From NCBI GenBank assembly GCA_945874155.1, contig CAMCFO010000010.1:1-64000 (forward strand): DNA of 64,000 nt. The letters are read 5' to 3'. Under the pieces are notes generated by a model, which saw only the letters and a program-made list of their open reading frames with translations, searched no databases and was not told where the DNA came from. Both the position numbers and the translations under genes were made by a program. This document shows positions 9,113 to 22,653 of this stretch, in pieces (within the stretch, counting starts at the first letter, position 1; every line of letters begins with the position of its first letter). This DNA is from an uncultured Bacteroidales bacterium. Its GTDB lineage: Bacteria; Bacteroidota; Bacteroidia; Bacteroidales; UBA932.

Positions 9113-12100
9113 ATGATGAAAAATAAACATATGGCTCTGATACTGACGCTGCTCCTGGGTGGCGGTCTGGTGTCGGGGAATGCCGGACAAATTGCCGCAC
9201 AGACAGTTTCAGAGAGGACAGAAAGGGATCTTGCCAAGGCTGTGGAAGCCTTTGACAACGGTATGTACGAGAGGGCTATGACCTTGTTCGACGACATTGT
9301 CTTCCGCACAGGGTCGGTCAAGGCAGAGGGATATTCGGTGCTGTGCCAGGTTCATACGGGTGCAAGGGGATGGGAAAACCGTATGGAGTCTTTCGTTTCC
9401 GCCCATCCATCGTCGGAATTGGTCCCTCAGCTCAAATTCGCACTTGCCTGCAAAATGTTCGCATCCGGTGACTACAAGAATTGTGTGGATGTGATGAATG
9501 AATTGAACATCAAGCATTTGCGTCGTTCCCAATACAGCCGCTACGATTTCATTTACGGTTTTGCTCTCTTCAGCACAGGGGAATATGGCAAGGCTACAGA
9601 ACATTTCCAGGAGATACTTTCGCGCCGCAAGTCTGGTTACACAGCTCCGGCGGCATATACCTTGGGCTACATAGAGTATGAAAATGCTGAATACCAGAAA
9701 GCGGAGGAGCATTTTGCAATGGCATCCGGAGACAGCCGTTTTGCTGAACTGGCTTCCTACTATATACTTGAATGCCGTTTTCTCGGAAAGGACTACTCCT
9801 ATGTAATCGAAAACGGTCCAGCTTTGTATGAAACTGTTCCGGAGGATAGAAAGCAGCGTTTGGGCAGGATATTGGGAGAGGCTTATCTTATTGACGGACA
9901 GCCGGAAAAGGCGGAGAAATACTATAATTCCCAATCAGACCCGAGTGCCGGGAAGAGCCGTACTGATTTATTCTTTACAGGGTCTATGCTCTATGCATCA
10001 AAGGATTACAAAGGCGCAGCGGAGAATTTCGCAGCTATGGAAAACCGTACCGACTCGCTCGGACAGATTGCGAATTACCAGTTGGGCTGGGCCTACCTTC
10101 AATGCGGCAACAAAGTCTCGGCTCTGGAATCATTCAGGGAGGCTTCTTTGGGGAAATGGGATGAAAACATTGCCAAGGATGCCCTTTTCAACAGCGCCAA
10201 ACTTTCCTTTGACATCAATGCCGATGCAAGGCAATTCAAATACTATCTGAATCGTTATCCCCAGGCAAGAAGTCAGGAAATATATGGCTATATTGCTCTT
10301 GCGGCTCTTTACGGCAAGGACTGGCAATCCGCTGTGGATGCCTACGACAACGTGGACGATCTTACCCCTGAAATGGAGCGCAACTATGTGAAAGCCAACT
10401 ATCTGCGTGCACGTCAACTGATTTCCGCCGGTGCTGTGAGGGATGCGGTTCCATTGCTCCGGACCGTTACCTTCTATTCCGAGCGCAACAGTGCCCTGAA
10501 TCAGTTGGCAAGGTACTGGCTGGCTGAAGTGCAATACCGCAACTCGGATTATCAGGACGCCCTGGTTCTTTATAAGGAATTGTACCATACCTCAGCCCTT
10601 TCAGGCAGTGCGGAGGGCAAACTGATACCATACAATATCGCATATTGCCACTTCCGGCGCGGGGAACTGGACCAGGCTGCCAAATGGTTTGACGAATTCC
10701 TGACTTCCTCCGGGACAGACAAGGACATAGCCCGAAAGGATGCTCTTACTCGTATCGCTGACTGCTTCTTCCTGAACGACAACTATATAGCAGCTGCAGA
10801 CAAGTATTCGGAAGTGGCCAGGATTTATTTCGATCCGGATGATGTCTATCCCTACCTTCAGGCAGGAATGGCCTACGGTCTGGCAGGGCGCAAGAATGAG
10901 AAGACTCAGGCGCTTGAGGAGGTGAAACTCGCCAAACCTGATGTTGGTGACTATTCCACGGCTATGATTGAACTCGGACGCTGTTATGTGGACACCGGGA
11001 ATACATCCTTGGCCGGCGAATGCTTTGACAGGGTTATCAATTCGGTGGGGGACAGTACGGCTGTGGCACAGGCCCTGTTGGAAAAAGCTCTGCTGGAGCG
11101 CAATGCAAACAACACGGACCTTTCTCTCCGGCTCTACAAGAGGGTTGCCGAGAATATGGCAGGTTCGGAATATGCAGACAACGCTTTGCTGGCCATAGAG
11201 AACATCTGCCGTTCGGAAGGTCTGACTGACGACTATATGGCATATATGGCCAAACTCGGAAAAGGGGAGTCCAAGTCGGTGACTGAAAAGGAGGATTTCT
11301 ATTTCTCATCGGCTCAGCAACTCTATTTCGATGCAAGGTATGACAAGGCCTTGGGGGCTATGGAAAATTATATCGAGAGATATCCTGAGGGACGCTATGT
11401 AATTGATGCAAAATATTGTGTTGCAGAGTGTCTGAGGGTTGCTGGGCAGTACGAGAAGGCCTGTGACGTCTATGAGGAAGTGATAGAGTCCGGGGCTTCG
11501 GACTACAGTTTCCCGGCTATGCAGAAGTTTGCAGACCTGAGCTATTCACTTGAAAAATACAAAGTTGCATATATGGCCTACACCTCCATCCTGAACGAAC
11601 AATCCCTGAATGACGCTCTGCGTTTCTCCTGTATGACCGGGCGTATGCGTGCAGCGTTCAAGGCCAAACTGTTTGAGGAGGCGGCAGATGTGGCAGCCCA
11701 GGTGGAGAAGTCTGAGTCCTGTGGGGATGATTTGAAGCGCGAGGCCCTCTATGTTCAGGCCAAATCCCTGCTTTCTCTGAGCCGCCGCGAGGAAGCTCTC
11801 CCTCTGTTCGGCTCGCTTGCGGAAAATCCACTCGATGCCATAGGTGCCGAGGCCCGTTATCAGCTTATAAGAGACCGGTTCGACAGGGCTGAGTATGCAA
11901 AAGTCGAGGAAATGGTCTATGCCTTTGCGGAATCCGGTACAACTCAGAACCGTTTCGTGGCCGCTTCGTTCATCATCCTGGGAGACTCTTTTGCGGAGCG
12001 TGGGCAGATGTTGCAGGCAAAGGCCACTTTCGAGAGCATAAGAGACGGCTATACACCTGAGTCCGAGACGGATGATATTCTGGAACAGGTGAATTTGAGA

Positions 12101-12127
12101 CTGGACAGAATCGGTAAAATGGAATGA
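9113..12127 (+). CDS. Large exported tetratricopeptide-repeat protein
   Basis: 1004 aa; signal peptide MKNKHMALILTLLLGGGLVSGNAGQIAAQ; many TPR-like repeats (e.g. YDKALGAMENYIERYPEGRYVIDAKYCVAECLR). Confidence 0.85.
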   Translation: MMKNKHMALILTLLLGGGLVSGNAGQIAAQTVSERTERDLAKAVEAFDNGMYERAMTLFDDIVFRTGSVKAEGYSVLCQVHTGARGWENRMESFVSAHPSSELVPQLKFALACKMFASGDYKNCVDVMNELNIKHLRRSQYSRYDFIYGFALFSTGEYGKATEHFQEILSRRKSGYTAPAAYTLGYIEYENAEYQKAEEHFAMASGDSRFAELASYYILECRFLGKDYSYVIENGPALYETVPEDRKQRLGRILGEAYLIDGQPEKAEKYYNSQSDPSAGKSRTDLFFTGSMLYASKDYKGAAENFAAMENRTDSLGQIANYQLGWAYLQCGNKVSALESFREASLGKWDENIAKDALFNSAKLSFDINADARQFKYYLNRYPQARSQEIYGYIALAALYGKDWQSAVDAYDNVDDLTPEMERNYVKANYLRARQLISAGAVRDAVPLLRTVTFYSERNSALNQLARYWLAEVQYRNSDYQDALVLYKELYHTSALSGSAEGKLIPYNIAYCHFRRGELDQAAKWFDEFLTSSGTDKDIARKDALTRIADCFFLNDNYIAAADKYSEVARIYFDPDDVYPYLQAGMAYGLAGRKNEKTQALEEVKLAKPDVGDYSTAMIELGRCYVDTGNTSLAGECFDRVINSVGDSTAVAQALLEKALLERNANNTDLSLRLYKRVAENMAGSEYADNALLAIENICRSEGLTDDYMAYMAKLGKGESKSVTEKEDFYFSSAQQLYFDARYDKALGAMENYIERYPEGRYVIDAKYCVAECLRVAGQYEKACDVYEEVIESGASDYSFPAMQKFADLSYSLEKYKVAYMAYTSILNEQSLNDALRFSCMTGRMRAAFKAKLFEEAADVAAQVEKSESCGDDLKREALYVQAKSLLSLSRREEALPLFGSLAENPLDAIGAEARYQLIRDRFDRAEYAKVEEMVYAFAESGTTQNRFVAASFIILGDSFAERGQMLQAKATFESIRDGYTPESETDDILEQVNLRLDRIGKME

Positions 12128-13932
12128 TTATGAAACAGACTGACATATTGATATTTGCAGCATTGCTTGCTGTGCCGTATATGCTTGAGGCCCAGGATGG
12201 ACGCAACCAGACCGTGGTCGTGACCAACAAATTCAGCTTCGACTCGTCTGCAATTGAAAAACATCAGCTGGAGATGGCTGTACCCGACACCCTCAATGTC
12301 TTCGAACAGAGCTTCAATTATTCAGTGTTTGACAAACCGTATGAGGGGGCATATGAATTCAAGCCCTACAATCTGAATCTGAAGCCGGTTACCGGGCAAG
12401 AAGAGAACAAGCAGTTCTGGATGAAGGCGGGAATAGGCTACACTCTTTTCCCGGAATTGGACCTTGTGTATGAGCCTGTCAGGGGGAAGCGCTGTTCTTT
12501 CGGTATTTTCGCCCGTCACAGGTCTTTTGCAGGTGACTATCGCAAGTTGGGAGTGGATGCGGACGGACTGTTCATTCAGGCACGCAATGCAGATGGTAAA
12601 AGGGAGTATTGGGGTGGATGGAACTACGATATGGACAATGAGGCTGGTCTGAATTTCAGTTACGACTGGGCCAGGACGGGGCTGAGCCTGACTGCGGCCT
12701 ACACTGGCTTGCAGCAGAGGGACTGGTTGAGTGTCAGGAGTTTGGATCAGGCGGTGGCGGACCTGAAGGTCTATTCGAAGCGGCCTTCGTCCAAAGTAAT
12801 CAATTATGCGGCTTATCTTTCCTATCGTTTCGGAAGGGACAATATACAGTCCTCCCCGGGCAATGCAGTACTTTTTCAACATAATATGCGCTTTGGCTTT
12901 GACTTTACGGCGAATATGAAGAAAAAGGGTTGTTTCTCACTATATGCCGGGGCTGATGTGGCTCTCTATTCCAATGCTTTGACTCATACAGCTTTAGTGG
13001 TTGAGTTCCTGCCGAAGTATGTATGGCAACAGGGACCTTGGTATGTGAAGGCTGGATTGCGTCTGGACATTCCGGTTACGACTGATGAGGTGGAAAATTG
13101 GAATGGTGGCAGTTCTTTCAGCCAGTATGCCTATCCAGACGTCGCGGTTTCGTATGAATGTCGCAATATACCTCTTAACATATACCTTAATGTCACCGGA
13201 GGGGAGAGGCTTCGCAGCTATTCCTCCATTGTGGACGAATACAGGCACTACAGCATTTTCTCCCGTCACTCCGATCCTTCCGTATCTCCTGAAGGAAATC
13301 TGGATTTCTCCCATCCTCTGCTTAAAAACGAAGTCGAAAGAGTCAATGCAGAGTTCGGGCTGAGAGGCAGCATAAGGTCGGTTTTCTCGTATAACTTATC
13401 TGTTTCCTATGCTGAAAAAGCGTCACTTGCATTGGAAGCTATCGATTTTGCCTCTTTAACTCTGAGAACTGGAGAAAATGCCTCTGAGGTGCCGTATTAT
13501 TCAATAGGCTATGCCAATGCCGGGCAGCTGAATGCAAGGGCAGAGGCTGAATATTCCGACGATTGGGGAACAGTTGGCCTGAAATTGCTCTACACCGACC
13601 TGTATCTCCGTAATGATGCTCCTCAATCATATATTCTGCCTGCCGCCCTGACCGGTAATCTTGACATTCGTTTCAACATTATGAAACGATTGCATTTCGG
13701 ATTAGGCTGCGAGTTCTCAACTCCAAGGCAGGTGCATTGCGGCAGCGCCCCTGTGCAGGATTTCAAGCTTCCTGCCTATGGAGACCCGTATCTCGGCGCA
13801 GGATATACCTGCAACAATATGATTTCCGTCTGGATTAAAGCCAACAGGTTTACGGGTCAGACAATTTACAGCACGCCCCTGTATTCCGAAAGGGGACCGA
13901 AGATCATAGCGGGTATGAGTTTGTCTTTTTAG
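12124..13932 (+). CDS. Outer-membrane beta-barrel protein (TonB-dependent-receptor-barrel-like, no obvious plug)
   Basis: 602 aa; signal peptide; alternating aromatic/hydrophobic strands, C-terminal Phe (GMSLSF); 4-bp overlap with TPR gene. Confidence 0.75.
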   Translation: MIMKQTDILIFAALLAVPYMLEAQDGRNQTVVVTNKFSFDSSAIEKHQLEMAVPDTLNVFEQSFNYSVFDKPYEGAYEFKPYNLNLKPVTGQEENKQFWMKAGIGYTLFPELDLVYEPVRGKRCSFGIFARHRSFAGDYRKLGVDADGLFIQARNADGKREYWGGWNYDMDNEAGLNFSYDWARTGLSLTAAYTGLQQRDWLSVRSLDQAVADLKVYSKRPSSKVINYAAYLSYRFGRDNIQSSPGNAVLFQHNMRFGFDFTANMKKKGCFSLYAGADVALYSNALTHTALVVEFLPKYVWQQGPWYVKAGLRLDIPVTTDEVENWNGGSSFSQYAYPDVAVSYECRNIPLNIYLNVTGGERLRSYSSIVDEYRHYSIFSRHSDPSVSPEGNLDFSHPLLKNEVERVNAEFGLRGSIRSVFSYNLSVSYAEKASLALEAIDFASLTLRTGENASEVPYYSIGYANAGQLNARAEAEYSDDWGTVGLKLLYTDLYLRNDAPQSYILPAALTGNLDIRFNIMKRLHFGLGCEFSTPRQVHCGSAPVQDFKLPAYGDPYLGAGYTCNNMISVWIKANRFTGQTIYSTPLYSERGPKIIAGMSLSF

Positions 13933-15986
<2,054 letters not shown>

Positions 15987-15987
<1 letters not shown>

Positions 15988-18017
15988 TGGGAGACAAGTT
16001 GCCAAAGGACTATAAAGTCTATGTTCCGTTGACTATACTTTTCGTACTTCTCGTGCTGCTGATGCCGAGGAGTACGAGTTTCAATTACAAGTATTCCAAA
16101 GGAGCACCCTGGATGTACCAGACCCTTGTGGCAGAATTCGATTTTCCTATACTTAAGACAGGTGCAGAACTGCTGCAGGAACGCAATTCGGCGCAGAAAT
16201 CTGTAATACCTTATTATAAAAAGGATTCCCGTATCGGCATTAAGGCTGTGCAGGACCTTAATTCCAAGAATCTTGACAACTACAAGTCCTTCCGCCGCAG
16301 TGTGGCTTCATCCCTGAACAGCATTTACCAGAGGGGAGTGGTTGCCGATGAGGACTATTTTGCAAACAGTCAGGATGGGGAATATGACTGGCAGCAGGTC
16401 TATCTTCAGGTCGAGAAAAGGGCCGAAAGGCTTCCGTCTGAGGAAATCTATTCCCGTTCCTCAGCAATACTTGAGCTACAGGCTTCCCTTTCAGCTTTTC
16501 CTTATGCAGATTCCCTGTGCACCGTATCCGGAATCTATGACTTGATTGTGCCGGATCTGAAATTGGATGAGCAGATGTCTCATACGATTCATTCAGAAAC
16601 CGTTCCGGAAATATCTCCTACCAAAGGTCTGGTTTCGGCAGGTCAGATAATCGTGTCTAACGGGGAGATTGTGACATCGGAAGTGGAGCAATTGCTCAAT
16701 TCCTACAAAGCGGAATATGATGCAAGTGTCGGCTACAGGGGGAACCGGCTCATCCAGTGGTTGGGTAATGCCCTGCTTGCCTTCGCTCTGGTGGTGGTCA
16801 TATTTTTCACCATCCAGCTCACCAGTCCTGTGATTTTCACGCAGTTCAACAAGTACACCTATCTGCTTTTGGTGTTCTTCCTTTCCAGCCTCACCGCATC
16901 CTGGCTGGGACCGGCCACCTTCAGCATATATCTGGTGCCTTTCCCTCTTTTTGCTTATTATCTTCTGGCATTTTTCAGGAAGAGGCTCATTCTCCCTGTA
17001 TATATCATTAGCCTGGTGCCACTCCTGCTTTTTGCCCGCAGCGGTATGGAACTCTTTGTAATGCACCTGGTTGCTGGCATAGTGAGCATATATGTCTTCA
17101 AGTTCTTCAATCGTGGATGGCTCCAGTTCATAAATGCCTTGATAGTTTTCGTTGTTTTGGCGGTGGTTTGGTTCTCGTTCAGATGTGTGGAGGGCCTTTC
17201 CGGAGTTGACTATTGGACCATTTTGAGGCTGTTTCTGGGTTCTTTGATTTCGGTGGCATTCTATCCTCTCATATACCTCTTTGAAAGGATTTTCAATCTT
17301 GTGTCATCTTCCCGCCTGGTGGAACTTTCGGATACCAACAACAAGGCACTCAGGGAGTTGGCAGAAAAGGCCCCCGGCACATTCCAGCACAGTCTGCAGG
17401 TTGCCAACTTCGCGGGAGCAGCTGCAAGAAGCATAGGGGCGGATGAGGTGCTGGTGCGTACAGCGGCACTCTATCACGACATAGGCAAGAGTGTCAATCC
17501 TTTGTGCTTTGTGGAAAATGAACAGCAGGGCGAGGACTATCACAAATCCCTAGATGCGAAGGAAAGTGCCAAGGCAATCATCCGCCACGTCACTGATGGC
17601 CTTGCACTTGCAGAAAAATACAAGTTGCCGCGAGTCTTGCGCGAGTTCATCACCACGCATCACGGTACCACCCGCACAGCATATTTTTACAATACTTACG
17701 TAAATAACGGGGGAGATCCTGAGGATGTTGCAGATTTTATGTATCCGGGTCCACGTCCGACAACCAGAGAACAGGTGATTCTGATGATTAGTGACGCTTT
17801 GGAGGCCGCATCCCGCACTCTCAAAGACAAAACTCCCAATGGTATTTCAGAACTTGTGGACCGCATACTTTTAGGCAAGTTCCAGGAACAGCAGTTCAAT
17901 GATTCCGACATCACAATCAAGGAACTGACAATAATGAGCGAGACCCTGAAAGAATACATACAGCAGGTATATCACGCGAGGGTGGTGTATCCGAAAGCAA
18001 GAAAAACAAAGAAATAA
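15987..18017 (+). CDS. HD (HDIG) domain membrane phosphohydrolase, PgpH-like (7TM-HD family)
   Basis: 676 aa; TM cluster then APGTFQHSLQVANFAGAAARSIGADEVLVRTAALYHDIGKSVNP. Confidence 0.85.
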
Positions 18018-18035
18018 TATATTAACTTACAGATT

Positions 18036-19352
18036 ATGAAATTGACAAAGAACAACATCGACGAGCTCAATATCGAGGTGGCACTCACCGTGGAGCCGTC
18101 AGATTATGCAGAGAACCGCAAAAAGAAACTCTCGGATATCCGTCGCAGGGCTGAAATCAAGGGCTTCCGCAAGGGTATGGTGCCGGCATCACTTATAGAG
18201 AAGATGTATGGTGCAAGTGCATTGGTGGATGCAGTCAACGAGGTGATTTCAAACGAACTTACAAGTTTTATCAAGGACGAGAAACTCAGCGTTATCGGAG
18301 AGCCTCTTCCTGCAGACAATCAGCCTGAAAACGACTGGACCAATGGAAATACCTTCAATTTCACATTTGAGATTGCCTGCAACCCTGAGGTGAAACTCGA
18401 GTTCGGAAAGGAGGACAAGATTACCTCTTACGAAATCAAGGTTTCAGACGAAGCAAAGAAGGAAATGAAGGATAACCTTCTCAAGCAGTACGGTTCACTC
18501 GAAGATGGAGGCGAAGCAAAGGCTGATGACTTCATCATTGCCGATCTTGAGCAGGGCGAGAACCGCATAGAGAGCACCTATATCGCTCTCCGCAATGTGA
18601 GCGAGGCTTGCAAGAGCCAGTTCCTGGGCGTGAAGGCAGGTGACAGCTTCGAGGTGAACGTGAACGAGGCTTTTGAGAACGAAGCCGACAGGGCTGCGCT
18701 CATCAAGGTGAAGAAGGAAGAGCTTGAGGGCATTGACCCTGTGTACAAGCTGACTGTTAAGACCGTCAAGACTTTCACATCAGCGCCTCTCACCACTGAA
18801 ACCTACGACAAGATTTTCGGTGAGGGAGTAGTGGCAGACGAAGCCGGTTTCGATGCCAAGATTGAGGAAAGGCTTGTGGCTGAATATGCCAACGAGACAG
18901 AATACCGTCTTTCAAGGGACATCCGCGAGTATCTGGTGAAGAAGGCTGACCTCAAACTGCCTGAAACCTTTATGAAGAAATGGCTCAAGGTTGCCAATGA
19001 AGGCAAGTTCACTGCAGAACAGATTGACAAGGAATTCGATGCATTTGCAGAGGATTACCGCTGGAGCCTTGTGCGTGACTTCCTTCTCAAGAAATACGGA
19101 GTGAAGATTGAGCAGGAGGACATACTTGCAAGCGCAAGGGGATTTGCAGCATATCAGTTCGCAATGTACGGAATGCCGAATGTGCCTGCAGAGCAGTTGG
19201 ACAGCTATGCCAAGTCCATTCTTGCCGATGAAAACCAGAGCCGACGCATCGTGGAGCAGGTTGAAAGCGAGAAGGCCATTGCAGCCGTTAAACCGGAATT
19301 GAAGATTAACAAGAAGTCAGTTAGCGTGGAGCAGTTCCGTGAGCTGAAATAA
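18036..19352 (+). CDS. tig: Trigger factor
   Basis: 438 aa; RRRAEIKGFRKGMVPASLIEKMYG; directly upstream of clpP-clpX. Confidence 0.88.
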   Translation: MKLTKNNIDELNIEVALTVEPSDYAENRKKKLSDIRRRAEIKGFRKGMVPASLIEKMYGASALVDAVNEVISNELTSFIKDEKLSVIGEPLPADNQPENDWTNGNTFNFTFEIACNPEVKLEFGKEDKITSYEIKVSDEAKKEMKDNLLKQYGSLEDGGEAKADDFIIADLEQGENRIESTYIALRNVSEACKSQFLGVKAGDSFEVNVNEAFENEADRAALIKVKKEELEGIDPVYKLTVKTVKTFTSAPLTTETYDKIFGEGVVADEAGFDAKIEERLVAEYANETEYRLSRDIREYLVKKADLKLPETFMKKWLKVANEGKFTAEQIDKEFDAFAEDYRWSLVRDFLLKKYGVKIEQEDILASARGFAAYQFAMYGMPNVPAEQLDSYAKSILADENQSRRIVEQVESEKAIAAVKPELKINKKSVSVEQFRELK

Positions 19353-19364
19353 TCCTACTTTTCT

Positions 19365-20057
19365 ATGACAGACTTTGAAAAATTCGCAAAGTCGGAGAGG
19401 GGAGTGTCATCTTTGAAGATGCACGATTATCAGACAGCCGTGTCCCGGAACAGGGGTGCGGCTGTGCTTGACACTTATCTGAATCCGACCATTATTGAAG
19501 AGCGCAAGCTGAATGCCGTGTCTATGGACGTTTTCAGCCGCCTGATGATGGACCGCATCATTTTTCTCGGAGTGCCGATTGATGACGATGTGGCAAATAT
19601 CATCCAGGCACAGCTGCTCTTCCTTGCATCGACTGATCCGTCTGCTGACATATCCCTCTATATCAATTCTCCCGGAGGACAGGTGACTTCAGGCTTGGGA
19701 ATCTATGACACTATGCAGCTGGTGGAACCCGATGTTGCAACAATCTGCACAGGGCTTGCAGCTTCTATGGCTTCTGTGCTGCTTTGCGCCGGCGAAAAGG
19801 GCAAGAGGTCTGCTCTGCCTCATTCCAGAGTGCTTATCCATCAGCCTCTTGGAGGTGCACAGGGGCAGGCATCGGACATACTCATTGCTGCAAGGGAGAT
19901 TGAGAAAACCCGCACTGAACTTTACAAAATCATTTCGGAACATTCCGGACAGCCGGTGGAGAAGATTGCTGCCGACGGTGACCGTGACTATTGGATGAGT
20001 GCTGAAGAGGCCAAGTCCTATGGAATGATAGATGAAATTTTGAGCCGGAAGAAATGA
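19365..20057 (+). CDS. clpP: ATP-dependent Clp protease proteolytic subunit
   Basis: [59 protein letters not shown]. Confidence 0.97.
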   Translation: MTDFEKFAKSERGVSSLKMHDYQTAVSRNRGAAVLDTYLNPTIIEERKLNAVSMDVFSRLMMDRIIFLGVPIDDDVANIIQAQLLFLASTDPSADISLYINSPGGQVTSGLGIYDTMQLVEPDVATICTGLAASMASVLLCAGEKGKRSALPHSRVLIHQPLGGAQGQASDILIAAREIEKTRTELYKIISEHSGQPVEKIAADGDRDYWMSAEEAKSYGMIDEILSRKK

Positions 20058-21274
20058 GCAAAAAGAACAATAGTCAGAAACATTGCTGCTTCTGCGGCAG
20101 GCCTGAAGAGGAGGTTCCCTTCCTTTTCCAGGGAATAGACTCCTGGATATGTTCAGACTGCGTGGAGGCTGCGCACGGAATGCTGGAGGAGAGTGAGAGG
20201 GAGTACCGCAAGAGCGCCCGCAAGCCCAAATCCAATGGCAAGTTGCTCAAACCCAAGGAAATCCACGCATTCCTCGACCAATATGTGATTGGACAGGACA
20301 GGGCAAAGAAACTGCTTTCTGTGGCAGTTTACAATCATTACAAGAGGCTTCAGGACAATCAGACCCGCAAGGCGGACGATGTGGAGCTCGAGAAGAGCAA
20401 TATCCTGATGGTGGGGCCGACAGGTACAGGCAAGACATTGATGGCCAGGACTATAGCCAAGTTGCTCGATGTGCCTTTCACAATCGTGGATGCAACTGTT
20501 CTCACAGAGGCCGGCTATGTGGGTGAAGATGTGGAGAGCATTCTTTCCAGGTTGCTGCAGGAGTCGGACTACGATGTGGAACAGGCTGAGAGGGGTATAG
20601 TCTTCATAGACGAAATCGACAAGATTGCCCGCAAGAGCGACAATCCTTCAATAACCCGGGATGTGTCCGGCGAAGGCGTTCAGCAGGCTATGCTCAAACT
20701 TCTGGAGGGCAATGTCGTGAACGTACCTCCTAAAGGTGGCCGCAAACACCCTGAACAGGAATTCGTGCACGTGAACACCCAGAACATACTTTTCATCTGC
20801 GGTGGTGCGTTCGAGGGCATAGAGAGAAGGATTGCACAGAGGTTGAACACTCAGGTAATTGGCTATGGTTCAGCGAACAAGGCCCAGATTGACAAGGAAA
20901 ATCTGCTCCAGTATGTGGAGCCGGCCGACTTGCGTGCCTACGGTCTCATCCCTGAAATAATCGGCCGTCTGCCTGTGGTTACCTATCTGGACAATCTGGA
21001 CAGGGAGGCATTGCTCCGCATTCTCACTGAGCCGAAAAACGCCATTATGCGCCAGTACGAAAAGATTTTTGCGCTCGACGGCATTCAGCTCAAGGTGGAA
21101 CCGGAGGTTCTGGATCTGATTGTGGACACAGCAATCAAGGAAAAACTCGGAGCCAGGGGCCTCAGGGCTATTTGCGAGAGGATTATGACGGATGCCATGT
21201 ACGATGCACCTTCCTCCGAGTCCAAGGTTTTTGACCTCACATTGGATTACGCACGCACTAAACTTGAAAAGTAA
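20054..21274 (+). CDS. clpX: ATP-dependent Clp protease ATP-binding subunit ClpX
   Basis: N-terminal C4 zinc finger ([26 protein letters not shown]); [22 protein letters not shown]. Confidence 0.97.
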   Translation: MSKKNNSQKHCCFCGRPEEEVPFLFQGIDSWICSDCVEAAHGMLEESEREYRKSARKPKSNGKLLKPKEIHAFLDQYVIGQDRAKKLLSVAVYNHYKRLQDNQTRKADDVELEKSNILMVGPTGTGKTLMARTIAKLLDVPFTIVDATVLTEAGYVGEDVESILSRLLQESDYDVEQAERGIVFIDEIDKIARKSDNPSITRDVSGEGVQQAMLKLLEGNVVNVPPKGGRKHPEQEFVHVNTQNILFICGGAFEGIERRIAQRLNTQVIGYGSANKAQIDKENLLQYVEPADLRAYGLIPEIIGRLPVVTYLDNLDREALLRILTEPKNAIMRQYEKIFALDGIQLKVEPEVLDLIVDTAIKEKLGARGLRAICERIMTDAMYDAPSSESKVFDLTLDYARTKLEK

Positions 21275-21275
21275 A

Positions 21276-22634
21276 ATGGCAGAGAATATCAAGGAATACA
21301 TCAAGGCTAATGAAAGCCGGTTTTTCGAGGAGTTGTTCTCGCTTTTGAGAATACCTTCCGTCAGTTCCGACCCATCCCGCAAGGAGGATATGCTCCGTTG
21401 CGCGGAACGTCTTGCTGAATTGCTCCGTGAGGCGGGTGCAGACCTGGCCGAAATTTGTCCCACAGAAGGGGCTCCGGTGGTTTTCGCACAAAAAATGGTG
21501 TCTGAGTCTCTGCCTACGGTGCTGGTCTATGGCCATTATGATGTACAGCCTGCAGAGCCTCTTGAACTCTGGAAATCAGACCCTTTTGAACCCGAAATAA
21601 GGGACGGTGCCATCTATGCCAGAGGTGCTAATGACGACAAGGGGCAGCTTTTTATGCACGTAAAGGCTTTCGAATACCTCTGCCGCAATGGCCTTTTGAA
21701 GCATAATGTCAAGTTCATATTAGAAGGCGAAGAGGAAATCGGCAGCCCATCCCTTGCAAAGTGGGCGGCTGATAACCGGGAGAAATTGTCGGCTTCGGTG
21801 ATTCTGGTTTCGGACACGACTATGATTTCCGACAAGGTGCCTTCCATAAACTGCGGAATGCGCGGGCTTTCCTATGTTGAAGTGAAGGTCACCGGGCCGA
21901 ACAAGGACCTGCATTCCGGACATTATGGCGGAGCTGTGGCAAATCCGATAAATGTGCTCTGCGATATGATTTCTTCGCTCATAGACGAGGATGGCAGAGT
22001 GACTGTCAAGGGATTCTATGACGATGTCGTGGAGTTGTCGGCTCAGGACAGGGCTCAGCTCGCAAGGGCTCCATTCGATTTGGATGAATATAAGGAATTC
22101 CTTGATATTAAGGAAGTTAAAGGCGAAAAGGGCTATTCCACTCTGGAACGAACCGGCATACGCCCCTGCCTGGATGTATGTGGCATCTGGGGAGGATACA
22201 CAGGCGTAGGCTCAAAGACTGTGCTTCCTTCCGAGGCCCACGCCAAGATATCGATGCGTCTGGTGCCGAATCAGGACAGCGGGCACATAACGGAATTGTT
22301 TATGGAGCATTTCAACTCCATAGCTCCGGACTATGTCAAGGTGGAGGTAAAACCTTCCCACGGAGGCAACGGTTTCCTTATCCCAATCTCATCCAAGGCT
22401 TATCAGGCTGCATCGCGTGCAATGACGGAAGTCTATGGTATAGAGCCGGTTCCGAGTCGCGGAGGTGGAAGCATTCCTGTACTTGCAGACCTTCAGCAGA
22501 TACTCGGAATAGACCCTCTGCTTATGGGCTTCGGACTGGAAAGGGATACGATTCATTCTCCGAATGAGTCTTATCTGCTTAGCCAGTTCTTCGCCGGCAT
22601 CGAATCTATTGTCTTGTTTTACAAGTACTATTGA
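21276..22634 (+). CDS. M20 family dipeptidase/peptidase
   Basis: VLVYGHYDVQPAEPLELWKSDPFEPEIRDGAIYARGANDDKGQL; start at internal Met MAENIKEY after clpX stop. Confidence 0.9.
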   Translation: MAENIKEYIKANESRFFEELFSLLRIPSVSSDPSRKEDMLRCAERLAELLREAGADLAEICPTEGAPVVFAQKMVSESLPTVLVYGHYDVQPAEPLELWKSDPFEPEIRDGAIYARGANDDKGQLFMHVKAFEYLCRNGLLKHNVKFILEGEEEIGSPSLAKWAADNREKLSASVILVSDTTMISDKVPSINCGMRGLSYVEVKVTGPNKDLHSGHYGGAVANPINVLCDMISSLIDEDGRVTVKGFYDDVVELSAQDRAQLARAPFDLDEYKEFLDIKEVKGEKGYSTLERTGIRPCLDVCGIWGGYTGVGSKTVLPSEAHAKISMRLVPNQDSGHITELFMEHFNSIAPDYVKVEVKPSHGGNGFLIPISSKAYQAASRAMTEVYGIEPVPSRGGGSIPVLADLQQILGIDPLLMGFGLERDTIHSPNESYLLSQFFAGIESIVLFYKYY

Positions 22635-22653
22635 TATCCGTAAAAAGTCAGGT

